From assembly GCA_023634235.1 (NCBI GenBank), contig JAMKCF010000003.1:15098742-15162741 (forward strand): 64,000 nt of DNA, read 5' to 3'. Position numbers and translations under genes: made by a program. Position 1 is the first letter of the stretch. Each line of letters opens with the position of its first letter. This document shows positions 1 to 49,600 of this stretch, piece after piece. A model generated the notes under the pieces. The model was not told the origin of the DNA and searched no databases. It was given only the letters and a program-made list of their open reading frames with translations. This stretch comes from Pisaster brevispinus (lineage: Eukaryota > Echinodermata > Asteroidea > Forcipulatida > Asteriidae).

Positions 1-294
1 GGATTGCTTTTCATGTGGCGGCACTACACTTCCGTAGTGTACAAACTATGCCTGCAGGAAGTCAAGGCTCTGTCAGCTCTTTTGTAAACAAGTGATTTCA
101 CTAAACTGCATGCATACACAACTATAACCTTAAATTAGTCATATTCATTTTTGTTTTACTTGAAGGAGTATAGAGAGTCATTTTTTTATTTATTTCTCAC
201 ACAAGTAGACTGGACACAAAGTATATTTATAAATACCCATCAAAGGGGGGGGGGGTTGGTCTATCCTTATAGCAGGTCACACATATACAACTAC

Positions 295-1005
295 TTTATA
301 ACCAAATGTAATACAAAAGCAATTAGACATTTCACTTAGGCACTAGGGGGTCTCAAAAATGATGAAAAATCATTCCGCGGGCTAAAATGTCAGATTTATA
401 GACCTATGCCTTGATATAAAAATGTCATGCTGCTTTTGACAGTAGATTCTAGTTGATGGGGGTACCAATAACCCTGTATATTATTTTGTAGTTACATATC
501 TTATCTCAGTTTGTAGACATAGGGCCTCTAAAAATGCCCAAAACACAAAAAGTAAATTTGAAGGGGCGGGGCTTAAACTTTTAGGGGGTCATATCTCAGA
601 AATGTTAAGGAGTAGGTTTGTAAAATTTGGTGAGTGTTCATGACACCTAGTTTATAACCAAATGTAATACAAAAGCAATCTGACATTTCACTTTAAGCAC
701 CAGTGGTCTCAAAAATGACGAAAAAATCATTCCGCAGGCTAAAATGTCAGTTTTGATAGACCTATGCCTTGATATAAGAATGTCCTATGCTACTTTTGAC
801 AGTATATTCTACTTGATGGGGTACCAGGTACCCTGTATATTAATTTGCAGTTACATATCTTTTCTCACTTTGTAGATATAGGCCTCTAAAAATGCCCAAA
901 ACACAAAAAGTAAATTTGAAGGGGGCGGGGCTTAAACTTTTATGGGGTCATACCTCAGAAATGTTAAGGAGTAGTTTTCTAAAATTTGGTGAGTGTTCAT
1001 GACTC
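295..1005. repeat. 356-bp tandem duplication (two copies)
   Basis: The segment starting TTATAACCAAATGTAATAC near 297 recurs at 653, giving a period of 356 bp. Both copies contain CCCAAAACACAAAAAG and GGGCTTAAACTTTTA in the same order with few differences. A shortened echo of the same motif occurs near 1672. Confidence 0.9.
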
Positions 1006-1911
1006 CCATAGGGGAATGTTTACAAACAAAAATAGCAAAATCTGATACGGGGCCTGCCAACCCGTCAGGTGAGTTGGCACGGAATGACTCGTAAGGGAAT
1101 GCATATACGCTTTGGGGGGGGGGGGTAAAGTCTGAGATTTAAGTTATCAAAAGTTTTTCATCAATGTGGGTTATTCAACAAGCCTACAGAACGCTCAGGA
1201 AAAGGTGCCTGATTGATTAAAGTGTTCTTTTTTAATGATACTGGTTCAAACTGAGAGAAAAACTTCAAAATACATTTTCCCCATTTTTGGACAAAATTCC
1301 ATTTTTGAGGCAGTATTGTCACAACAGGATACAATTGCCCAAGTTTTTCTCACCAGATATGGAAAGACCAATGTTGGCCCTAATCACAACCAAAAGGAAA
1401 TTTTTCTGAGACCCCTGGCAAATTGAAATTTTTACGGCCAAAAATAGGGTAAAAATGTCGATTTTGCAAGTTCTAAAAACATGCTTTAATGCTTGATGCA
1501 AAAATAGCATAAGGGTAAAATTTATAGCAATAATTTTTTTTCTCAAGTAAGGCCAACTATGATACTTTGTAGTGGTATAAAAGGTTTTATTAAATAATTT
1601 TGCATTTTGGTAGGGTGGAGTTATAAACATGAGCTAAAAAACAGTTTTTCAGACCTCCAAAACGACCTAAAATGCCCAAAACACAAAACGAGCTGTTACC
1701 ATGGCAACGGGCTATATATGGATTTGAAAGTTCGATTTTGTTTACTTGCACCCTAAGGCCCTTCGACCTACAAAGTATAAAAAAAGAAAGATTTTTTGAC
1801 CGTGGACACATATGTCAAGTATTTACGTGAAATGACTCTTAAGCACTGTTATTACTCAATACTTTCCAAAATCTTGTAAAAAGGAAATCTACTGACGTTT
1901 TTTTCTCTCCA

Positions 1912-1970
1912 CAGGACTCGGGGAAAGTACTGCATATACAGTGCATCATACACATCAGTGTATGGGTAAA
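1912..1970 (+). repeat. SINE family B tail fragment
   Basis: Reads ACAGGACTCGGGGAAAGTAC, then TATACAGTGCATCATACACA and TGTATGGGTAAA. The same tail follows the tRNA-like head of the SINEs at 57.6-58.2 kb. Confidence 0.55.
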
Positions 1971-2094
1971 ACAACAACTATATTATTTATCCTTCATGCA
2001 AATTTAACATCTAATAAAATTCTTTAGAGACTCAGGAAATTTAACTGAAACAAATCTTTTTAAAAACCTCTGGGAAACCACAGGCCTTCCCTAC

Positions 2095-34849
<32,755 letters not shown>

Positions 34850-37196
34850 GGTGACTTAGAAGGTGTATCCCTCTCCCTGAAAAATAAGCACCCCGTCGGT
34901 GTATCCCACTAGTTGTTAGGTTTTCCAAAGAAAGATATCCAACGTGATTTAAGCCAAAGTGGCCAGAAATGGCCGACATGTACAAGAGAAGTGTGCAAAT
35001 AGTTCCGGTTGAATATTTAACGATTTTCCTGCGCGAGGAGAAAATGCATTTCGTTCGTTAGATTCCACACCGGTAATTTTCAACTCAATATTTTTGCACA
35101 GATCGGCATATTAAATGAGGAGAGACAATAAAATCGAACCAAATTCATAATTATTCCAAAAGTTTATGTTTTATGAATACTATTTTGGGGGCGGATTGGC
35201 GGTGATTTGGCACTGCCACATCGTACTAATGTTAGTGAATGAACTTTACGTCATCTTCGCCTGATCATGCGCCTGCGGTCACTCAAGTCAAAAATTGTGT
35301 GGGTATTCATGTATTTCACTGTTCATACTGTACTGTATGTCCATGTACCATGTAACCTGTAGGCAAGCCACAGCTGTAGGCCTTCATGTATATTGTAGGT
35401 TAGTCTTGATAATAACTATGATCAAGATCTAGATACGCAAAAGTCTTAAAACAGACACAATCTTAAAATGAAAATATGAAGATAATCCCCAACAAACAAA
35501 ACAAACAAATACACAAAATAACATGAAAAATAAACGAGAGGTGTTAAGTAGCTCCGAATAGATAATGGCATAGTCATGGAATTTCCTTCCTCCATGGCAT
35601 ATTAATAAAGTAAAAAACAATGTGGCTAAGGCTTAGCTGCTGGCTGCAGCTGCAACGTTGAAGAACGGGACTTGCAGAGATCTAGGTCGCAACCAAAGCC
35701 ACCCGAGACACGGCCTAGTACACGAATCGGGGGAGCGGAGGGGGCGGCATTGACGGTTGAAGAGCATGGTTCATTTCCTTCCTCCATGGTTCTACAGAGT
35801 GCACAGTGCCGTTTGACGTAGGCCCTCATTTTCAATACTATTTGAATGAGTCATAATTATTTCCGGATTTCGATGGAAATAAAAAGTTTCGAGTAAAACC
35901 GTTCATTTGGTAGTCACTGGGACACCCATTGTTGCACATTCTTGGAAAATGAAGGCACGAACTGCGGGGAACAGTTGGCGGGCGCGTTAATCCGTGATGA
36001 CGGTAGACCAGGTTATTTAGCGATTTTTGAGAAAACAAGAAGATGCACTGATCGCTTTCCGGCTCAAAAAAAAGTTACCATGATAACTATTTCAATTGAA
36101 ACAAGATCACAAGGTTTGTACTAGTACTGGGTTTCCTTACACATTCTACGATTGTCCATTATTGTTTAAAACTGTTGGAGAGAAGTTTAAAATTTTAGCC
36201 TTATCAGGATCCGTGCAGAGAAATTGAAACGGGGACCAGCAGAGCGGGCAACTTTGGGAAACTATCGAGTATCGGTCTTCAACACAAGTTATTTGAAATC
36301 AGCAGATATGGAAAAGTTTAATATGATTGGTTTCATCAAGTTTTGAAAATGGATATTGCTGTAAAAATAAGAATAATAATAATAATACAATCTTTTTCTC
36401 TAATAGTTCACAACTATAGAACTACCATCTATATTAAAAAAATAGTTACAATGTTGCATGTTGTAAACAAAATGTGACTTTTCAGTTAATGTCAAGTAAT
36501 AAACCACAAGGGTTGTGACTTGAAATAAAATTGTTTCTGAATCACAACTTGTGAGTGGTGGATTTGTCAGCAGTTATTTTTAATTTTTACCTAAATAACC
36601 CCACCAAAATAAAATGTTTCCTTAACATGAATAGATGAGTCATTACCAAAACAATACGTTTAGGATTGTGGTCTTCATTTTTATGATAGTTTGGCTCTGG
36701 CTAACGCTTCATTAGTCGGCACGATGGTTCATTCTTAATAAAGCCAAAGTCAGAGTCAGAATTAGGAAGCCATTCAAGACTTCCAAGAGAGGGCGCTATT
36801 TAAATTTAGCGGCACCCTTTAAAAGTATGGCTTCCAGACGCCTACCGTCCTGGATTGCTGAAAAATCTCGTTGCTTGATTTGGATGAATTTACAGGGAAC
36901 CTGTTTCATGTTTACATTCATTCGGATCAGCTGCATTCTGTAATGTAACTGTACCGGTATAAATGAAACTATTTTCATTTAGTGAAAAGATGATTGCATT
37001 ACTAATTATATCCCATACACATCAACAGGAAATTACTATTGTAAATAAAGTTTTAGTTAATAACATTAACAACAAAGTGTAACTTATTTCCTGGTTTACT
37101 GCGTACGTGTACAGGATCAGTGATTGACACGACAGTCAAGTCGGTGAAAAATTCTGAATCTGAACTTGTAGAACTTGTATTAAAAGCTGTGGTAAG
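34850..37196. promoter_or_regulatory. Spacer between divergent CLTC and GUCD1 starts
   Basis: 2.35 kb between two start codons facing away from each other, so both promoters are probably here. On the CLTC side TTATTTTTCAG ends 27 nt before the ATG, looking like a 3' splice site for an untranslated first exon. More CpG-containing sequence lies around 35.68-36.05 kb, but the open frames there (60-69 codons, both strands) have no recognisable protein. No TATA box can be assigned. Confidence 0.45.
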
Positions 37197-42852
<5,656 letters not shown>

Positions 42853-43219
42853 CAATAGTGAACAGGTCTAAGGCTGCAGAGGGGAAGTTCACCCACCCCT
42901 GGCAAAGTGAATCGAGTTACAACCACCCCCCCTCCCAGCAATTGTCTCCTTCAATTCACCATTGGATGAGAGCGACAGACCGCTCGATTGAGCTCATCTG
43001 AATTTGTACTCAGGAAGTTAACAAGAGGGCGCCCTGTGCAGATGGCAAGTCGGTACATGGGCTGAACAGAGTGCTCCGTACTTAACCTCAAAATGAAGCA
43101 CTGCCAGCGATAAACCCTATGCAAGGCCATGTCCAAGTTTAACGGCTTTGGCTACTGGCTTCTGCATTAGTGTTGAGGAATAGGTAGATACAGTGGTCTA
43201 CAGCCAAAGCCAGCCAAGA

Positions 43220-43225
43220 AATAAA
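43220..43225 (+). terminator. Candidate GUCD1 polyadenylation signal
   Basis: AATAAA 368 nt after the GUCD1 stop, the first canonical hexamer downstream. Others occur near 43660 and 43680; the choice is unproven. Confidence 0.3.
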
Positions 43226-43429
43226 ACACAGCAAAATTGTTGTAAATTACCAACAGAACGATCCATTAAACTCCACCCCCTTTGATATATTCACCAATCA
43301 CAAACATAAATTCATAAACATGATTGGTTGCATATTGCGCCACAGCACCTTGTAAACCATTACATGGTGCTATGTAAAAAGGAGTAGGTCTCATACTTCA
43401 AACGTAGCCCCACACACCTTGCAGGAAAA

Positions 43430-43500
43430 TACTTAATGTTGAAGCGCCTTGAGCATCACTGAGTGACGGATATGAGCACTATATAAGAAGACACTATTAT
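43430..43500 (+). repeat. LINE 3' tail fragment
   Basis: AAGCGCCTTGAGCATCACTG followed by GCACTATATAAG, the typical CR1/L2-like 3' end also seen at 12985-13030. Confidence 0.45.
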
Positions 43501-45550
43501 AAACTTCCACGCCGAAAGACAGACAAAAGTCCTACATGTTCGTATCAGATTGCAAAATGTAAACAAGTTTCGACCATTTGGATTGCTGCGTTGTACATGC
43601 TATCCATTGATGGACAGTTGCTGTGTAGGATGGGGCTTAACGGATTGGTCTGTTTAAGGAATAAATGACAGGGTCAAAAAAATAAAGTAAAACACGCTCA
43701 ATTCAATGCCTGTGGCAATATCTTTGGCTAATTTCTTCAGGGAATGCTGAGGTTTTGAATATAAAATGTCTTTTTTATTATTGATCAGAGATATAAAGTA
43801 TGAATTTTAACCTTAGGTATATTTCATATAAGATGATAGTGCAGTTTCCTAGCAACTTATTAATGCAATAAAAGAAAGAATTTATGTACATATAGTAAAT
43901 GTACTGGCAAGGTATTTTATAAATGCGAGAGGAGTTAACTAGTTGACGCCTGATGTTGTGTTGGCGCCCCAATTTTTTCTCCCAGATGCATGCTGGGAGA
44001 CGTGAATTTTGTAATTTCGTGTCGCATTGGATGACCAGAACAAAGGCTGCTTGAACTTTTCACTACTGAGCGGGCACTTGCCTTTGTTTGCTTTGTTTCA
44101 CCCACACAAAGAGAACAGATGGCGGTAAAAAAACCTGGAATTCTGCCTTTGTGCAAGGGCTATTGTGTAACCCTCAATTCCAGGCCTTTTGTTCCACCAT
44201 TGTATTTCATTGTATTTTGGCTCAATCCAGGCAAGATTCCTGCCTCAGACCCAACTGGCCAGCCATGTCTGAAGTTTTGAGATTCACTGTGCCCAAATAT
44301 GATATCTCACTAGAGAAACAACAAATCCTGCAGCTTCAAAGAAAATCTTTATTCTCTTGGCTTTGTCAAGTCAGTTTTTTTGGGGGCCAACGATACTCTC
44401 AAAGAAAAACGATTCTGGCAATTCCGAGAAAATAATCTTGATAGGGTGGAAGGGGGGGGGGGGAAAGAGAAAAAGTTAGAACCCTGGTGCTCAACTGGTT
44501 TATAAAGTAATCATGGTATTCTGTCCTTTCCTCAATGTTATTATGAACCAGCAATAACTTTTTGATGATGCAGAGAATGCATATGTTGACCTCATTCCTT
44601 TTGAGAAATCTGTTTCTTTAGACAAATTAATTTTGTAATGAATGTCTTTATTATTTACATGTGGACTGAAGAGCTTGTAGATTAGAACTGAAACAAAAAA
44701 TTAAGCAATGGAAATACAGGGTTTTCATTTGTGGCAGTAAATTCATAATATGACTACCGTCATCAACATCTTCTACTGGGCCGCTACTGCAGTTTACAAT
44801 GCTGCATTTAGGAGCATTCAATGCAAAATACATGTGTGGGGTTGTTACCACTTTAATTTACACCAAAAGTTATCTTGAATCAAAAAGAATTGATAATTTT
44901 TTACAAATAAAAGAAACTATCATAAACTATCATAATGCAAAATCTTATCTTTAATTTTTAGCCAGATTAAAAATTTACAATGGTATATTATGCAGAGTAA
45001 ATAATCCATTTTATTTGTAAAGCGATAGATTAGCCTGTAATGACATATTCAAGGACATTTTTTCATCTGTTAATTCATTGGCAATAACTTGTACACTATG
45101 TGTAGCTTGTATGAACAAAGTAAGACCTCAGTATTGTCCATTTTTTTTCGACTCTGATGAAAAATTGTGTATTCATTAATATTTTTATAGAAACTAATTT
45201 TTTAAATAAATGTAAATGAAAACTACTTTCAAGATTGATCCAGAATATATTCAGGTTTTGCTGATTGCGGATAATAAAAATGCATAGTTTCTAAGACATT
45301 TGATTTGTTTGTTACTAGTTACTTAAACCAAAATGTTATTTGCGCCTTGCTCTGCAAAAACCAGACTAACAGTTCCACAGAACTGACTTCACTCGGTCCC
45401 AGCGCCTGAACCAAAGGCCGACGTACATGCATGCTCATTATTGGACCATGTCCCCCTGACCTAGTAACCCCATGTCACCTCTTCATGTGTATGCAAGATT
45501 TGACTATCGCTAATAATGTAGCTCAGTTGTTTAAATCCATTAGAAATCCT

Positions 45551-45780
45551 TATAGATAGTTCCCAATAGACGCCATCTTTACGGGCAAATTGCATTTTGG
45601 CTTGCAGGCGCATCAAGCGCTCAAATTATTAACGCAGCCACACAGTTTACTAACCAATCATGCAATGAGTTTTGTGAAATGTGCGCGTGCTGTACGTCGT
45701 TCTCGCGCAAAACGCATGACTGTGTGTTCCAAATTGCCCGTAAAGATGGCCGATTTACGACATATTGCAACCTATCTATT
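45551..45780. mobile_element. TATAGATAGTTCC element, copy 1
   Basis: Starts TATAGATAGTTCC with GCCATCTTTACGGGCAA close behind, and ends TTGCCCGTAAAGATGGC ... CCTATCTATT, an inverted repeat. The interior has GCG-rich words. Copies at 55177-55390 and, partly, 8566-8660. Confidence 0.75.
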
Positions 45781-45920
45781 GATTTTCTTTGCCTTGTACT
45801 AAAAATACTGCTTGATCGTATCATTAATATTTTACCCGAATAGTTTTGTTCTTCTTGAGACTTGGGTTTAAAAACAAGAGGGCTAGTTTATCGTTGACAT
45901 TATCATAACGTGTGTCTGTG

Positions 45921-46063
45921 TTAGGATTGTGCACATTGTGCTGATCAGCAGTACAATCACATCCCATCATGCATCACTACATCCTGAACAAGAATTTGTA
46001 CGAGCTCATCAGCCCATCCCAGCGGTCTTCGATGAGACTGGTGGGACCCAGCGAAATTTACTG
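45921..46063 (+). other. Coding-like patch of unknown origin
   Basis: After TCTGTGTTAG two overlapping frames stay open. One reads HPIMHHYILNKNLYELISPS, then QRSSMRLVGPSEIY and TGA, with codon use like the real exons. No family is recognised. It could be an exon fragment, a decayed gene copy or chance. Confidence 0.2.
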
Positions 46064-46090
46064 ACATTGAAATGTGGACCGCTCAGTTTT

Positions 46091-46096
46091 TTTAAT
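46091..46096 (-). terminator. Candidate ZW10 polyadenylation signal
   Basis: ATTAAA on the minus strand 469 nt past the ZW10 stop, just beyond the 132-bp array. A canonical AATAAA occurs only near 45010-45015. If the first is used, the whole array is 3' UTR. Confidence 0.25.
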
Positions 46097-46111
46097 CACT
46101 TTTTTTTTTGC

Positions 46112-46590
46112 TTTGTGAATGGCTGATGTGATGCATGCACAAACACAAATCGTAGACTTGTGTTAGTCTTATCTGATCTTGGCTAATGCTGCAGTGCAGT
46201 TTTTCCAGCTGTAGTTTTGAATATGCCCAGCATCAGACTTGCTTTTGTGAAGGGCTGATGTGATGTATGCGCAGACACAAATCATAGACTTGTATTAGTC
46301 TTTTCTGATCTTGGCTAATGCTTCAGTGTGGTTTTCCTAGCTGCAGTTTTGAATATGCCCAGCATCTGACTTGGTTTTGTGAATGGCTGATGTGATGTAT
46401 GCGCAGACACAAATCATAGACTTGTATTAGTCTTTTCTGATCTTGGCTAATGCTTCAGTGTGGTTTTCCTAGCTGCAGTTTTGAATATGCCCAGCATCTG
46501 ACTTGGTTTTGTGAATGGCTGATGTGATGTATGCGCAGACACAAATCATAGACTTGTATTAGTCTTATCTGATCTTAGCTAGAGCTGCAG
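46112..46590. repeat. 132-bp tandem array overlapping the ZW10 stop
   Basis: TCTGATCTTGGCTAATGC and its variants start at intervals of exactly 132 bp (46175, 46307, 46439, 46571 for GATCTT). Four units; the rightmost runs into the last ZW10 exon. The unit also contains GAATGGCTGATGTGATGTAT and GAATATGCCCAGCATC. On the minus strand each unit repeats codons for ALAKIR. Confidence 0.95.
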
Positions 46591-46669
46591 CCCTCCTGTC
46601 TGTATTCTGGAAGATGGCTCGGATCAGACTCTTGATCTCACTAGCATTGAACACCATGGCAAGAGGACC
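46565..46669 (-). CDS. ZW10: ZW10 exon 20 (visible 709-742, stop)
   Basis: Acceptor TTTATTTCAG. Encodes [20 protein letters not shown] and [17 protein letters not shown] at 46565-46567. The last seven codons and the stop lie inside the first unit of the 132-bp array. Confidence 0.97.
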   Translation of the reverse strand, partial: GPLAMVFNASEIKSLIRAIFQNTDRRAAALAKIR

Positions 46670-49600
46670 CTGAAATAAAATACAATATTGTATTACTTTG
46701 AGCTTCGAAAACCTGATTAATCGGTCTATATTTATTTGGGACGAGGATGCTAATTTTTTAGAAACCCCATTTGCCAATCATGCCCAAATTTGTGTGACCA
46801 TTACATAGGTGTAATGACAACATTGAAAATCATTTGGGTAATTTTTAAAAATTGTTTACAAGTAAGCAGAAACGGATTTCAAGTCTTATTCTCTGGGTCC
46901 CTTTGTTGATTTGTTAAATTTATTTTACTTTCATAGGTTTCATGGTAAAATTTTACTTTCCCAACCATATGATAGAATTTTTACAGCTATAAACTACATT
47001 AAACTAAAGTATTTGAAGAAACAGAATCGTGCACTCGTAAAAAAAATTAATATAGTTGGAACCAACTTGGTCCCGGATGTTTGATGTCTGAAGACTTGCT
47101 CAATCTATTGACACCTACCTTTCCCTCTGCCCATCTGTCTACGATATCTTGCATGCTTGCTTCAAGGATGAACTGTAACTCTGTAAATGTCGTCCAGTGG
47201 TCCACGGTGCTCTGTACAACAACCGGTTCCTTTTGAAGAAATAAAGTCTTTTGAGTAAGCTTTCAGTCGACTTGTAAACTTCTAAGACTGATTAACTTGA
47301 CGTTGACAAGTCACCCGTAAGACTTGCGTCAGAAGAAACATTGTACAGAGTTTTAAACTCTCTTTACCGGGAGCGGATGACTGGCCTGTTAAGTCGCATT
47401 TTGGACAACAACAGCCATCAACTTCATGATGAACTTACTGGTCATGTCATTCCTAGAAGTGGCAGAGAGACTGCCGGCTGCTCCCACAAACCGTCATCTT
47501 CACTCTTTTGTCCCAATGTGTATTACGTTCTTCAATGTGATGTATAAAAGATGAATGTTGGTTCTTCATGAACATAAACATAAGCATATTTTTATCAATT
47601 TTTTTTCTACACGGCTACACTGGGTGTGGATACATCAGTTTTTTAATCCTTGTGCACTGTTTCATGTGCAATCTGCTTTTTGTAACTTTTAAACTTATTT
47701 ATCCTTTGTAGTGTTTTTAAACTTGTGCGCGCAGTGTAATTTCTTCTTTTTAGAGATTCCCAAAGTTTCTTTTGTCTTACCTCTGCATCTTCAGGCTTGA
47801 TCAGGTCAGGGATTTTCTCTTGAAGTCCCAAGAATAAGGAGTACAACTGATGAGCATCATCAGCAGATATATCCTGTTATAAAAATTAAAAAAGATGCCT
47901 TGACATGAACTCAGTATTATTGAGAGCTCTTTTGAGAACTCTATGTAAACAAGTAGAGGTGTTGGCCTTTAGCAGAGCCCATTGGTCGTTTTAAATATGT
48001 CGACTTGTGTGATCTAGTTGTTATTACTTATTATTATTTATCTTTATTTGCAACCACAGGACAATACAAAAAAATGGTTGGATTTAAATATAATAAAAAA
48101 TTATCAAAGCGCTAACAATACAAAAGCGCATACTACAATTAAATAAACATTATTTACCAAAAGACCCAAATTGTTGCAAGCATTTAGAGAATAGAAAGGG
48201 TAAAAGCCATAAAACATGCAAAATAGTAAACACATCGGATAAACTGTGGAAACAGCAAACCTATATCTAAATTAACCATAGCAAAGGAAGGATCAAGGAT
48301 GGATGACATTTTAATAACTTCTTAGAATGTTTTTGTCCCACTCTGCCAATTTGTCAACATCATTTTTTATAAAAGCTACTTTTTAGTCCCCAAATAAATT
48401 CTGATTTCCACCAATATACTTCATGAACATTCCTAGAAAACATAGAAGTGAGACTGTATTTTTAACAATAGAGTTATGAATCAAGTACTGTATGCTGCTG
48501 TTTTATTATTTTCTAAAAATTGGAAAATAGAATTAGCTGTTGCAAACTGCTAAAACCAACCAGAAGGACCTATCGTATCAATGCAAAAAATTAGTTAGTG
48601 CCCTGACGTTTCGACCCAAGCCGAGTCTTTCTCGAAGGCTAAATGACAACACAACACACAATAACAGGTAAACTGGTGTATCAGGAACAGTCAAGTGGAA
48701 AGAGATGAAAAGAGAGAGAGAGAGAGAGAAAAGCTGAAAGCTCAAAGACAAATTGAAAGACAGAATTATTATTTTTATTAATGGTTTATTAAAACCATTA
48801 AATTTGGTTGCCCAAGGCAAAATTACATTGAATTTACAATAAAAAAAAGTTACATCAATTTTTGTTAAGGATAGGATTGAGAGAAGGTGGAACATTAAAA
48901 GTAATCAATAAATTACACAACAAAAGTACACGCTTCAATTTGAGTGGATATACAAAAAACAGGACAGCACGGTTGCTCGCCAAGCACATTAAAAGCAGTC
49001 TGGTTGCTGTCAGTTACGGAGCATGTAAACACAACTTTCCGAATTCAGGGAATCAGACTTACGACGGCTAACTTATGAGCTCAAATTGTCCTCTCTGTCT
49101 GCTGTGCACGCCCTCTATGTAAAACTAACTAAATCAACCAATGGGAAAGCTGAAATATGTCATACAGCTAAAACAGCAGCGCGCACAAAAAGTACTACAC
49201 GCTAATGCTAAAGATAGAAGCTAAGCACAAAGAACTCAGACAACCCTTGTCAAATTTTACCAACATATGCGCGCAAAAATGTCCAAGCTCTATGCTTACT
49301 GGCATGTACTGACTGTACTACTAGTGTGGTTTTGTGGGCTGGGATGATAGGATGATCGCGTAAGTGGTGGAATGTTTGTCCGACAGCCGGGTATTTAGAG
49401 CAAAAGTCTTCTCATTAGTGCGGAGTGCTACTGCCTCACAGCAGATACGCACTGATAGCTACAATTACAGCACTCTAGGAGTTCTATTTCTGTGGACTAT
49501 TGTGACTTGGGAGACAACCCTTACCTCAAGCAGTGTTACTTTCTCCACAATGTGTATGAGCGCCGTGTTGATCAGAGTTGACATGGCCTTAGTGTAGATG

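Larger units (their letters stand above)
1..2094 (-). other. CLTC intron 17, 5' part, with repeats
   Basis: No clathrin exon is seen here; the next one must lie left of position 1. The stretch holds a 356-bp tandem duplication (295-1005), G runs near 246 and 1113, and a SINE-tail fragment at 1912-1970. The first 110 bases resemble 41455-41560 and so belong to a dispersed repeat. Confidence 0.7.
42853..46564. other. Convergent spacer between GUCD1 and ZW10 3' ends
   Basis: 3.7 kb. Contains an AATAAA at 43220-43225 that could serve GUCD1, a LINE 3' tail-like piece (43430-43500), a G13 run near 44450, a TATAGATAGTTCC element (45551-45780), a coding-like patch (45921-46063) and the 132-bp array. 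No complete gene was found. Confidence 0.6.
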
